Source of the DNA: Saccharina japonica
Lineage: Eukaryota; Sar; Phaeophyceae; Laminariales; Laminariaceae
Length of the DNA: 64,000 bases
Direction of reading: 5' to 3'
Assembly (NCBI GenBank): GCA_008828725.1
Contig: MEHQ01000078.1
Coordinates: 456,567 to 520,566, forward strand
Shown: positions 33,079 to 42,912 of the stretch, piece after piece
Position numbering within the stretch: the first letter of the stretch is position 1
Layout: each line of letters starts with the position of its first letter
Translations under genes and position numbers: made by a program
The notes under the pieces: model-generated
Told to the model about the DNA's origin: nothing
The model's input: only the letters and a program-made list of their open reading frames with translations
The model's database searches: none

Positions 33079-33157
33079 CCGTTCTGTCCGGAAACATAAG
33101 GACCATTTTAGTAATTTATTAATAACCAAGCGATTTTTATATCCACGGACAGAGTGG
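33079..33157. mobile_element. Stowaway/mariner-like mini-MITE, copy 5
   Basis: 79 bp between TA dinucleotides. The left end is CCGTTCTGTCCGGAAACATA then AGGACC. The right end is the inverse of CCACTCTGTCCGTGGATATA. Confidence 0.75.
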
Positions 33158-33774
33158 TATAAAAAGAGAAAAAAAAGACACACGCGCGTTGTCTGCTTGA
33201 ACACAGCCTCGAAATGCAGCCCAAAAAATCAGCTACCCCAGCCAGACACAACCGCCTTCGATATCGATAGAAAACCCTTCAAAACAAGAAAATAACGCGA
33301 GGAAGTGCGGCGTGAGCATCAATCAAGCAAGCCTGAAAGTTTGCTCTATTTTTTGTAGCAGCGGGTTTTTAAGTGCGTCCTTCTCAAGACGGCCAGCAAG
33401 GTCAGGGCTTAAAGGCAATCAATCCCCTGGACAAAACAAAATGAAGCAAAATTTTAAACAAAATGGAAAAAAAATATCTGGGCTTTTCTCCTCAACCAAC
33501 CATTTTTTTCAATTTTGACGGCACACCAACGCAAAATTTGAAAAGCGTTAGCCCTAAGTCAATCAAAATGAAGTACGAGTACTGATAGCTGGTAGCTTGT
33601 GCCAAGACGAGCGGCTTTATTTCGTCTGGTAAGAAGACGAAAAGCACCGCCTCGAAAAAAGGCCATATCTACCCCGACCCCGTTTGTTTTTCTTGAGTCA
33701 CGACTATTTTATTGCACTTTCTCCCGTACGAGCACGTAACGCGTACGCCTACAAGATAGCGCGAACCATAATGC

Positions 33775-34045
33775 CGAAAACTAAACGCCAAATGCCAAAG
33801 CCAAATGCCAAAACAAAATGAAGGCCAAAAGAGAAGACCAACGCAAAAAAAGCGAAAAAAAAAGCGTCAAAAACAAAACGCCTGAAACTAAATGCCAAAA
33901 TTAAACGCCTAAACTAAACGCCTAAACTAAGCGCCAAGGCAAAGTGCCGAAACAAAGTGCCAAAAACAAAATGCCAAAGCAAAATGCCAAAAACAAAGTG
34001 CCAAAGCAAAATGCCAAAAACCAAAGTCCCCAAACAAAATGTAAA
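33775..34045. repeat. Degenerate GCCAAAACAAAGT tandem repeat
   Basis: About 20 imperfect copies at 10-15 bp spacing, sitting just beyond the stop of the minus-strand gene and possibly in its 3' untranslated region. Confidence 0.8.
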
Positions 34046-34192
34046 AAATACAAGCCGCCTCCCGCCCCACGAAGAGAACCAACACAAAAGCAAGGCGTAG
34101 AGCTCCAGTCCAGCGCGCACGGGGAGTGTGGCGATCGGGGGGCGAGGCGGGGGGGAGAAGATCAATACCCTATAGACACCGGCACTTCGGTA

Positions 34193-35101
34193 CTACTTGT
34201 TCATCGCTCTGGCAAGCGCGCTGGTCTTGAACCTCAGCGCAGTTTTCGGCGTTATCCTTCCCCCCCCGTTCCCGTCATCCGCCGCCCAGCTCGTCATCAC
34301 GTCCTCTCCAGGCGTCTCCCTCCTCCCCCACGACCTGATCCTCCTCCCATCCTCTTCAATCCCTGTCCTAGCACCGCCCCCCCCCTGTCCCCCGCCTCCA
34401 CCACCGCCCCCACGAGCGCCGCCACCGCGAGCGCCGCCGCCGCCACACGACACGGGCCTGCTGTAGGCAGCGATCGCAAAATTCTCAGCATCCTTGCCCC
34501 CTCCCTGGCCGTTAAGCGAGGAGGACGATGGGGCCGATGTCGGCGATTCGAACCTCCGCCCTTCTGCCGCCTCGCCACCCCCTGGCGGAGCCAGCGAAGC
34601 CAACGGAGCAAGCGGAGCCAGCGGAGCCAGCGGAGCAAGCGAAGCAGCGTTAGCCGAGGGCGCCATCTGAGCACAAACACCGACCTCGTCGGGGTCGGCC
34701 GTTCGCACCGACCCCACCCCCCCGCTGCTCGAGCCCATCTCGGGGTCTGCCTCGGCCGGGGGCGCAGACGCGCAGCGGGCAGGGCTGAACATCGGGGACT
34801 GGAAGGACGGCGCGGCGATGAGGTTGTTGTTGTTCTGATCGCGTTGGTGTGCGACTTTTGAGGTGGAGGCGTTATCGTCTGCGAAGATGGAGGGCCTGCT
34901 GCGGTCGCGGGCCGTCTGCAGCACGTGATTGTTGTTGTTGTTGGCGGCAGCAGCAGCAGCAGCGGCGGTGGCGGCAGCGACGGCGGCGTATTCTCCGTAG
35001 ACCTCTTGCTCCCAGAGATCCTGGCGACGGCGGCGAGCGCGTTGCGCCGCTCTAGCGGCTTTCGCCGCCTCTTTTCTCAACCGCTCGCACTCCAGAAGCG
35101 T
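34193..35101 (-). CDS. Exon 3 of four-TM membrane protein (gene 3), tail
   Basis: 302 codons and a TAG stop. The acceptor CGAGCAG precedes 35101 and the exon starts in phase 0, as required by the exon-2 donor. The start (TLLECERLRKEAAKAARAAQ then RARRRRQDLWEQEV) is a basic amphipathic helix directly after the last membrane segment. Low-complexity stretches follow: an Ala run, an Asn run, a second Asn run, Gly/Ser, a Leu-Ala-Pro repeat from a 9-bp tandem, and a Gly run. The end, TALRFKTSALARAMNK, is less repetitive. The tail is predicted disordered, probably cytosolic. Composition and homopolymer use resemble the last exon of the gene at 1.6 kb. No known domain. Confidence 0.75.
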   Translation of the reverse strand, partial: TLLECERLRKEAAKAARAAQRARRRRQDLWEQEVYGEYAAVAAATAAAAAAAANNNNNHVLQTARDRSRPSIFADDNASTSKVAHQRDQNNNNLIAAPSFQSPMFSPARCASAPPAEADPEMGSSSGGVGSVRTADPDEVGVCAQMAPSANAASLAPLAPLAPLAPLASLAPPGGGEAAEGRRFESPTSAPSSSSLNGQGGGKDAENFAIAAYSRPVSCGGGGARGGGARGGGGGGGGQGGGGARTGIEEDGRRIRSWGRRETPGEDVMTSWAADDGNGGGRITPKTALRFKTSALARAMNK

Positions 35102-35292
35102 CTGCTCGTCAGGCGACGTTACGGTACGACATGCAATATATACAGTTCGGGGGGAACAGGTTTGGGACGTCGCACAAAAACAATATCAGAGAATTTTCAT
35201 CAGAGGAGTTGTAAAGAGGCCGTGGTGGCATATGCTACATGACAAGGGGCGGGGGGAGATTTGGGACGTACGTATCATGACATTATAACGTT

Positions 35293-35337
35293 TCAGAAGG
35301 GTTGGACAGTGCTGAACCGCTCGCCCTTTAGAAGCGT
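35293..35337 (-). pseudogene. Relic or alternative copy of the exon-3 start
   Basis: Inside intron 2, on the minus strand, a segment repeats the start of exon 3. A TACAG acceptor-like site is followed by TLLKGERFSTVQPF and TGA, against TLLECERL at the true exon. It is in the correct phase (0) to be spliced to exon 2, which would give a protein ending 14 residues after the last membrane segment. It may be a decayed duplication or a used alternative terminal exon. Confidence 0.5.
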
Positions 35338-35584
35338 CTGTATAGCACGTTACGGGGTTAACCCAGGTACTACACATTTAATTAATTAATCAATTGTTTT
35401 CATCCAACCCTCCCCTGCGTATAAAACAATTGGTACCCCCCAGGCATCGCTTCCACACCTCTGTCAAAGTATACGCTTGCAGCAACAAATCCATCAAGGA
35501 AACCAACCGCTGACCGCGCCTGGTGTCATTGACACCACTCCGGCCTACCTGTTTCTTCCTGTACGCCACATTTATCTGATACTG

Positions 35585-35790
35585 TCCCCTCTAAAGTCTC
35601 AAGAGGGTTAGCATCAGTAGGTTCTACTTCCCCCCTTTGAAACCCACAAGAGGGTTAGCATCAGTAGTTTCTACTACCCCCGTCTGAAACCCACAAGAGC
35701 GTTAGCATCAGTAGGTTCTACTGCCCCCCTCTAAAACCCACAAGAGAGTTAGCATCAATAGGTTGTACTGCCCCCCTCTGAAGTTCCTAA
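35585..35790. repeat. Tandem repeat of about 52 bp in intron 2
   Basis: Four units with landmarks CAAGAGGGTTAGCATCAGTA, GGTTCTACTGCCCCCCTCT and GAAACCCA. Confidence 0.85.
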
Positions 35791-35933
35791 GAAACTTGAA
35801 AAACCAGTAGCTTCTACTGCATGCTGGCAAGATGCACAGCACGCATAGAATATTAGGCACCACAGGTACAGCAAGTACGATACCTTTTGATACGTTGTCG
35901 TACTGCAGCAGTAAGCGGTTTGGTGGACCTCAC

Positions 35934-36123
35934 CTTGTTGTGGAGCGCGACCGAGTTGACGAGCAGGACGATCGCAACCATCGCCAACAAGATGCCCACG
36001 TAGTAGCACCACAGCGACCACCTAGTCTTCATGCACAACTCGAGGGGCACCTTGCAGAAGCTGTCGTCTAGCGCGGTTGTATCGGCAGCTCCCATGATGC
36101 ATACGTCTGGCGCACAGCAGCAC
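35934..36123 (-). CDS. Exon 2 of four-TM membrane protein (gene 3)
   Basis: The acceptor CCACAG precedes 36123. Its first G completes the codon AT|G left by exon 1. 63 codons follow, and the donor AAG then GTGAGG is at 35933. It encodes a Cys-rich loop (CCCAPDVC ... DSFCKVPLELC) and the fourth membrane helix (WSLWCYYVGILLAMVAIVLL). An internal Met (MGAADTTALDD) could act as an alternative start, but the phase match with exon 1 argues for an internal exon. Confidence 0.75.
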
Positions 36124-36384
36124 CTGTGGCAAGACGTCGCCAACCAACGTGGAAAATAACAAAACAAAATGTCTCCAGAAGGTTACGGCATTGCGCGGAA
36201 CTATTGACGAGGAACTACCAATGCACCGGTAACAGTTTTTTTTCGCTTTGTTCATTGTTCACGTGTGTTTCCCAGCTTGACTCTTGGATAACAATGATCA
36301 AAACAACTCGTTTGTTTGGGGTGTTTCCTTACCTATACGCCGGTCCAGGTCAACTCGTGATAGGTCTTACCCTCAGAGCAATGC

Positions 36385-36650
36385 CCTTCCACTACAGTGC
36401 GGTATACCACAGCAGTGCGGTAGGCCACTACAGTGCGGTATACCTCTACAGTGCGGTAGTCCACTACAGTGCGGTAGACCACTACAATGCGGTAGGTCAC
36501 GACAGTGCGGTAGGCCACTGTAGTATGGTAGGCCACGACAGTGCGGTCGGCGACTACAGTGCGGTAGGTCACTACAGTGCGGTAGATCACTACATTGCGG
36601 CAGGCCACTACAGTGCGGTAGGTCACGCCAGTGCGGTAGATCACTATAGT
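36385..36650. repeat. 18-bp minisatellite CACTACAGTGCGGTAGGC
   Basis: About 15 copies with single-base variants. Two further short blocks of the same unit flank the inverted SINE (about 36,940-36,985 and 37,330-37,420). Its open frames are repeat artefacts. Confidence 0.9.
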
Positions 36651-36865
36651 GTGTGTGTTCTTCACATGAAACCTTCCTTTCTACCCGTCGACATCCAGCA
36701 CACCCAGTGTCCGTGCCGATTCTTCATCCTAAAAACGTACCAGTTCTGTGGTCACAAAACTACTACACAGAGATATTACGCTGCAGTGCAGTAAGCAGAG
36801 CAGACAATGCAATGCCATATACGGCAGGCAAGACCTACCCTGCTAGCAATCCAGATGCATGACAA
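36650..36865 (-). repeat. Dispersed repeat D, copy 3 (inverted)
   Basis: The inverse of the 13.0-kb module, with all landmarks readable on the minus strand. Confidence 0.8.
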
Positions 36866-36986
36866 GAGAAAAAAAAGAGAAAACAAGAATAAAATGAACA
36901 TTATAAAGCAAATCAAAAATCAAACAACCAATAGTATGGCAGGCCACTATAGTTAGTGCGGTAGGTCACTACAGTGCGGTAAGCCG

Positions 36987-37318
36987 TTTTTTTTTTTTTT
37001 TTTTTCCATCCCATTTATTATCTTCGCCCTTCCTTTCTCTCTCCTTCCTAGTCGTAACTCAGATCCGGGGCCACAAAGTGGGCTCTTCTCCCCCCCCCCC
37101 CACTACGGTTCTTGCCTTGCATTTTTATCGCGAGAAGATTTCAGCACTTTCTTCCCTCGTCAACTCTCGTCGAATTGTGCTTACCCATGCTATAATTAAT
37201 ATGCGCTCTCGACAGTTGGTGTCATTTGAGAATACAAATCTCCATACGAAGACTCGAACCCTCGACTTCCAACCTAACTGGCTTCATGGCTACCTGTTAG
37301 ACCACCGGGGTGACCGGT
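36987..37318 (-). repeat. tRNA-derived SINE, copy 2 (inverted)
   Basis: The minus-strand head is CCGGTCACCCCGGTGGTC then TAACAGGTAGCCATGAAGCC, with B-box-like GTCGAGGGTTCGAGTC. The body is as in copy 1, ending GGGATGG and a 19-base A tail (T run 36,987-37,005). Confidence 0.85.
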
Positions 37319-37479
37319 TATGATAAACCATTACAGCAGTGTGGTAGGCCACTACAGTGTGGTAGACCACTACAGTGCGGTAGGCCAGTACAGTGCGGTA
37401 GGCCACTACAGTGCGGTGCGTATTGTTTTCATGACCGAGGGAGGTTCACCCCACCTGAGGACTCAGACTACGTACAGCA

Positions 37480-38140
37480 GTGTGTGTTGTGTGTGTTGTC
37501 TTCACATTAAACCGTTCTTTCTACCCGAATACAGTACATCTAGTGTCTGTCTTGATTATTTATCCTAGAGAGATAAAAAAAAATGTGGTCCCAGACTGTG
37601 AGAAAGAGAGAAACCAGACCCGAAAATAGTCGCAAAGGTAAAGGTGCATACATACGTAGACTTGTACAAGCTAGTTCAAGGGGAATCCCCCAAATTTAAT
37701 CAGAATCGGAAGTTCAGGCCGTTTGTGGGAGATAAGTCCTGAATTTCTGCACACATGTTCTATGAACCCCTTCCGACCGATTAACGGACGGTGTTTTTTT
37801 TTCTTGTTTTGTTTGTCAGATATTTGTTTTTGTTTTGGATATATGGATTTTTGGGCCTTAAGGAACGCCAAATTCCTGACGAAACCAAAAAAACAAAAAA
37901 ACACCGCTAAACACAAATATCGTTCGTCAAGGCTTCGGCAGGGACTCGAAGAGCACGTGTGCGAAATTTCAGGAGCTATCTCTCTAAACAACGTGAACAT
38001 GTGGGCTTTGGTGCGGAAACACGCGTATTTTGCAGTTGCCTGGTAATTACTTAGTTTCAGTATACCATCAGCTTCGGACGTTAACTATGACTTGGTATTG
38101 GCCCTACGCAGTCAGATCTTCGAATATCTGTTCGAATTTC
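37480..38140. other. Intron sequence with a partial repeat D
   Basis: About 37,480-37,575 is an inverted partial copy of repeat D. At 37,680-38,000 imperfect inverted words are seen (GGTGTTTTTTTTTCTTGTTT against AAACACCG), with no coding signal. Confidence 0.4.
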
Positions 38141-38141
38141 G

Positions 38142-38231
38142 TTAACCCATTCAGAACTGACAAAAAAAAATCCCACACTAATTCTAAGTAATATGTCCCC
38201 AAATTCGTGGGACCAGTTCTTAAGGGGTTAA
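38142..38231. mobile_element. piggyBac-like MITE, copy 3
   Basis: TTAA on both sides. Ends CCCATTCAGAACTG and the inverse of CCCCTTAAGAACTGGTCCCA. The interior CACTAATTCTAAGTAATATG matches the copy at 57.16 kb. Confidence 0.8.
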
Positions 38232-38549
38232 GACACCCCTTGAAGTACCTGGAACCGGCTCGTGCAGATTAAAAAACAAAGTTATTTCCTGCGGAAACGC
38301 CTGACTTTATCTGGCCTTTTTCAAGGCCCGTGGTTGGTCAGGACTAAAAAAACTGGCTATGATACGTATGTCACCCTCTTCCACTGTCCATGGCGGTCAG
38401 TATGATACAACATATGTGACAATTCGAGTAGATACTGCAAGCGGTATTCGTGGCTGACAAAGGATCGGGTCGTTCAAGTTGAACCAGCTCGTACAGCAGT
38501 AGTCATTGTTTTTGGGTCAATCGTGAGCTCTGATTACTAATACTACTAT

Positions 38550-38863
38550 TACGGTGGAGCATAGTAAATACTAGTAAATACTAGTAAATACTAGTAAATA
38601 CTAGTAAATACTAGTAAATACTAGTAAATACTAGTAAATACTAGTAAATACTAGTAAATACTACTGTAGTAAACACTAGTAAACACTAGTAAATACTAGT
38701 AAATACTAGTAAATACTAGTAAATACTAGTAAATACTAGTAAATACTAGTAAATACTATAGTAGTAATACTAGTAAATAGGACCTACGGTATACCCAAAA
38801 AGCTCTAAATTTACCTATTTTTACCAACAAAAGTTGGCCCTATGTACGATATGGTCCTCCGTA
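38550..38863. mobile_element. Palindromic TACGG-type MITE with internal expansion, copy 2
   Basis: Ends TACGGTGGAGCATAGTAAAT and the inverse of TACGGAGGACCATATCG. The left arm has been expanded into about 20 tandem copies of CTAGTAAATA (about 38,561-38,785), and the right part keeps the family interior (TTTACCTATTTTTACCAACA). Confidence 0.75.
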
Positions 38864-39309
38864 ATATTAATATATGAACCCCAGTAATATACGAGTATTA
38901 CCATAATATGTCTTCACTCGTACGAAGTACGAGTACATAACTACAGTACGTCGTAGTTACTTTTGTGTATGGCTCGTACCAGGTACGATGGAGTACCGGT
39001 AATAATCCAGGGTATGCTCGTTTACACGATACTTTCCTGGTACGTACAACTGACAAGTGACGTTTTCAGGGGGATTTGAGTATCACTGGCATCTGAAAGG
39101 TCGTTTGGGAAAACCACGCTGGTTTGGTATCATTATACACCGGCGCATCTTGTCTGCCTCCCAGACCGTGCTGTTAATACAAGCAGAGGCCGTAGTTGAT
39201 AGCAACAGCCACGAGGTGAATAGCTGTTGTCGATGTTCCATCGTCTGTGCAGTACTCGCGCATGATGTCTACGAGGAGTAGGTCATACACAGGAAACCAA
39301 TCTGCCTGC

Positions 39310-39497
39310 ACGTACGTAGCCAAGGCTGGATTTCTTGTGTGGGATCAAGAGTGATCTATATTCATTCATACATCACAGAGTAAACTCTCAGTACGCTGTA
39401 CAACGGCTCCCCAATTCCCTATGTTTTCCTTTAAATATCAGCCTCCCTTTCCTACGAGTATTCATTTTCCCACTGACTGACTGTAGTGTCCTGTACT
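39310..39497. mobile_element. MITE with AGGACA ends, degenerate copy
   Basis: GGCTGGATTTCTTGTGTG, TTTTCCTTTAAATATCAGCC and GTGTCCTGTACTG match the 42.75-kb element inverted. The left end is unclear. Confidence 0.5.
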
Positions 39498-39545
39498 GCT
39501 ATTGCTGTATGGTAGCCCAACACAGGTTAGGTAGGTGCCTCTCAC

Positions 39546-39904
39546 ATGGTAGCCACCGCCGGAAGCATCGCAAAGCTGCCCAGCAAGAATGTGCCGAGAA
39601 TAGCGCAGGATCCCCAAATGAGCAGCATGATGCTCAAAGTGCTCTTTTGAAACCAAAGCGAGAAAACACTCATGGTCCCGATCATGAGGTCAAGGGCCAG
39701 CATGAGGAACCACGCTACTGCTTTCGGGCTGTCCCCGGCCTTGCTGGCCGAAGGCTTCTCGAGCAGCCATGGAAAGCACAGGCCTGTCGCGATGGTGAGC
39801 CATATCACCGAGGAGACTACGCCACCATTCCCGTTTGAGGCCACTCTTGAGGACGAGAAATCGGTGCTCGAGGCCTGACTGCTCAAAGTCGACCGACCAG
39901 CCAT
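39546..39904 (-). CDS. Exon 1 of four-TM membrane protein (gene 3)
   Basis: ATG at 39904 (TTATTATGGCTGG). 119 codons plus AT precede the donor GTGAGA at 39545. A Ser-rich N-terminus of about 28 residues is followed by three hydrophobic helices (about residues 29-48, 62-85 and 89-117). With exons 2 (35934-36123) and 3 (34193-35101) the model is 485 residues: four TM helices, a Cys-rich loop between TM3 and TM4, and a 300-residue basic then low-complexity tail. All three junctions agree in phase (2, then 0). The layout recalls tetraspan membrane proteins, but no CCG-type tetraspanin or MARVEL signature is certain, so I name no family. The frame is also open upstream to 40186 (possible longer N-terminus), but the region is shared with the divergent neighbour's promoter. 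Confidence 0.75.
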
Positions 39905-40282
39905 AATAAAGCAGCAACCAGCATGAAGGCACACACACAACTGAAAACGAGTCCTCACTGCAACGACACTCGACTGTTTGCTATGGTGCCGCAGTTTCTG
40001 CTGGATGACTGCTGAGTCGGTGTGGTTGCTGCGTGCCTGCTGTGCGCGATGCCTGCTGTGTGCAGGATTGGAGATAGATGTGGTCGTCGAAGAGTCGAAG
40101 TCGGACAGCGGATCTTTTGTCCGTTTCGCGTTTTTTCTCAAGGATCCATCCGAACCGTAACATAAAAATCGTTTATTCCACCGCATAGTTGACGCCCGCT
40201 ATCGACACGCCAAGCAGGAACTATACCTCCCATTTTCGTCACCCCCACCGACTCCCTACATCACCTCCCTCGTGGCCGCACC
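39905..40282. promoter_or_regulatory. Presumed bidirectional promoter between genes 3 and 4
   Basis: Two start codons face away from each other, 378 bp apart. No TATA box is obvious on either side. This rests on geometry only. Confidence 0.4.
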
Positions 40283-40481
40283 ATGTCAGTCTCACGTGAC
40301 TACTCGTTCATACGATTACAACGCACGGGCGCAGGGGCTCTGCTCGTGGCGTCGTGGCTGCTGGGGTCAGCGCAGTGCCTTGTGGTCCCCACAGCGTCTC
40401 GCTTTGTCGGTGTTGGTAGACCAAGGATCGTCGCCAGCCGCTCAAGCCTAGCACCGTCTCGCACGAGTGCCCGCCATGGAG
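40283..40481 (+). CDS. Exon 1, plastid presequence of pseudouridine synthase (gene 4)
   Basis: ATG at 40283 (CACCATGTC). The 66 residues begin with a charged segment and a hydrophobic core (GAGALLVASWLLGSAQC), a typical ER signal peptide. A Ser/Arg-rich, acid-free stretch follows (SRFVGVGRPRIVASRSSLAP), typical of the transit part of a bipartite presequence for a complex plastid. The usual aromatic residue just after the cleavage site is replaced by Cys/Leu-Val-Val-Pro. The donor GGAG then GTAAGG at 40482 leaves phase 1. Exon 2 can be entered in that phase at 43875 (or 43791). The join across 3.4 kb is inferred. Confidence 0.65.
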
Positions 40482-41049
40482 GTAAGGAAGGGCCTGTCAG
40501 CTTGTCAGCGTATCAGCCTGTTGTGAATGCTTCCTCCTGTTTTAGGTGGTGTCCTCACTCGGTCACTCGGCATGCCGCCTATTGGAGTTGCTGCCCCTGC
40601 TGCTGCTGCTGCTGCTGTGTCGGTCATAGTGTCATAGTGCAACGTGTTACTGCTGTATCGTGTACTATTAATAGCGTTGAAGCCTCAAAACATGACAAAA
40701 GAGCTCGTACGGACCCTCGAAACATGACAGATGTTGCTGATACGCTCGTACTGCTGCTGTACTGCTGTACTGCTGCTGTGCACTCCTCGGCGTGCATGAT
40801 CGTAGGCATTGATGCTACGTAAATCGACCTCCAATCACAGCTCCTGGGGTTTCCGGCGCTAGTCTGCCCACTTCTAGTCTTTCACGTTCGGCTTCTACGC
40901 AGCTATAGCTGACACACGGGTATAGGTATAGGTATACGTACCTGCCAGGTGCTCTTCCTCGAAATGGGGAAAGGCCGTCGACAATGCAGCGGTGCATCGG
41001 TCGTTCTTTCATGGCTTCGTGTCACAGCGTCACAGCAGTGACCGACAAA

Positions 41050-41128
41050 TGACGTTGTGCCGCATTATAAGGACCCTTTGCATTACATATTAATGAAAAA
41101 ACGGTGCTTATATTTAGGGCCAGATTGG
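41050..41128. mobile_element. Stowaway/mariner-like mini-MITE, copy 6
   Basis: Left arm decayed (CATTATAAGGACCC). Right arm clear: the inverse of CCAATCTGGCCCTAAATATA then AGCACCG, followed by TA. It lies in intron 1 of gene 4. Confidence 0.6.
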
Positions 41129-41289
41129 TAAGCAAGAGGCCGGTTGGTAAGACAGCACTTGTTTACGGTCGTTTCAATCAATTATTTGGAGTGTAAAACT
41201 GCTTCGCTGCATCTATATACCATAAAGTAAAAGCAAAGTTTGTCCAGCTGATATATACGGCAAGTCTATAATCAGACGGGACAGAAAAC

Positions 41290-41392
41290 GCCAGCCATCT
41301 ACCAATCATATCGCTTTATTAACGGGAGCCACGACAGCCATCTGCCAATCAAATCGCTTTATTAACGGGAGCCACGCGAAATCACGCCGCAC
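41290..41392 (+). repeat. 46-bp direct duplication
   Basis: AGCCATCTACCAATCATATC and AGCCATCTGCCAATCAAATC both lead into GCTTTATTAACGGGAGCCAC. Confidence 0.85.
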
Positions 41393-41649
41393 ACAAGAAG
41401 CCCACAGCACGCAAACACCGCATCACTCACGCGACAGCCATGCGACGATTGACCTTCGATCTCGACAAATACCCATCCCACGATTAACCCACTTCGTACC
41501 GGGCATGACCAGTGAATCTACATAACGATCTCGAAGGTATCATTGCGACCCGTAGTCTAGGAGGCGAGAGCTTGCCTGCCGCGTCCTATGGTCTTCGTCT
41601 GAACCTTCAAAAAGTTCTGGTTTTGGCCATCGGAGAGGAATCGAGAGTT

Positions 41650-42065
41650 TTTTCGTCTTTTTCCAACACATTGGCTGCCAAAATCATTTTTATCAGACGC
41701 CTGGCCGGCGCCCGCCACATACCATCCACCGAGAGGGGAGCACTGTAATACTAGGGTGGGTCGGAGCCTCTAAACAGCGCGATCCCTTCAAATTTGATGA
41801 CGCAGTCGCTGTGTTTGTCGATCGATGTCAAACATGAAAAACGGTATTTTTCTTGCGCAACCGCGAGTGATCAAGATTTTTCATCGTCTGTTTTCTACAC
41901 ACCAGCGGCCGAATGTTTTTTTACCAGACGCCTGACCGGCCCACGCCACGTATCACCGACCAAGGTATGAGCACTGTAAGACTAGGATGGGTCGGAGCCA
42001 TTAACCAGCGTGATCCGTTCAGAGCTCATGACGGGGTCGTTGGATTTGTCGATCGATGTCTACCG
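41650..42065 (+). repeat. Diverged 240-bp tandem duplication
   Basis: Two units share CAGACGCCTGNCCGGC, GAGCACTGTAANACTAGG, GTGGGTCGGAGCC and TTTGTCGATCGATGTC. Confidence 0.75.
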
Positions 42066-42369
42066 AGGATTCTCATAAAAGAGCTATCTCCTGAACCTGC
42101 CAGAACAGGAGTTTCATGAGTATTGCGCGGGCTTCGCCCGCGTTATTAAAGTCCCCGCGTGAGCTGTCCCGTAGCATCTAAAATTTGCCGCATCCGAGGC
42201 AAGCCAATGATCAACTTTTCCTTTTCCTTTTCCCATGCTGGCTGAGAAAAGCCTTACGGTGGTATACACCTGGTACGCTTTACCAGATATATGTGTAAGA
42301 CGTGTGTATGTTGTGTGCTTGTCGTATCCAGTACGATGGCATGGTATTATTTCATTGTCTATGTACGAT

Positions 42370-42560
42370 GTACGAGGAGCACCTCTGTGTCGTACGTAGT
42401 TTTTTCCTTCCACGGAGCTTCCACGAGAATCTCTCTAGGAGATGAAGGATCAGCACGTGCACTGACTGGGTGTGCGGCATGTCGATTTGTGAAAAAAAAC
42501 GGACTTAGTGTGAAGAAAACACACAAGAAGACACACAAACAGCAGTTCGATTCCTGTACG
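42370..42560 (+). repeat. Partial dispersed repeat D
   Basis: GTGTCGTACGTAGTTTTT, GATGAAGGATCAGCACG and CTTAGTGTGAAGAAAACAC match the D module with insertions. Confidence 0.5.
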
Positions 42561-42744
42561 AGGTAGATCCCAATATCATAGTCTAGAGGGTTATGTTTTC
42601 CCAAAACATCGGCCCGTACTGCTTGGAGGGGGGGGGTACCTTTTGTGTCCGGGCTAATGAGTATCACTGATATGACTACTTTTCCAATATTAACAGTAGT
42701 ACCGTCTGTACCACATAAGTTGAATCTCTCTACAGTACTCGTAC

Positions 42745-42912
42745 AGGACACCTTATAAGAAATAGGCTAATAAGAAAGCGAGGCTGATATTTAGAGGAAA
42801 ATAAGAAATTTGGGAGTCGTTATATTGAAATCAGTGTAGAAAGCACTCTCTCTCAAATAAGAAATCCAGCCTGGACCAGATTGTTTCTGTTTCTTATTAG
42901 ATGTCCTGTACT
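42745..42912. mobile_element. MITE with TACAGGACA ends, best copy
   Basis: Inverted ends TACAGGACACCTTATAAGAA and TACAGGACATCTAATAAGAA. The element is about 168 bp, AT-rich and has no coding capacity. Confidence 0.75.

Noticed and set aside
33944-34861. 305-codon plus-strand frame
   Set aside because: It starts in the GCCAAAACAAAGT repeat and runs antisense to exon 3 of the four-TM gene, which has phase-consistent splice sites.
36126-36794. 222-codon plus-strand frame
   Set aside because: It follows the 18-bp minisatellite and repeat D and is repeat-derived.
39057-39290. Possible exon within intron 1 of the four-TM gene
   Set aside because: Short frames on both strands but no acceptor/donor pair, and the gene model is complete in phase without it.
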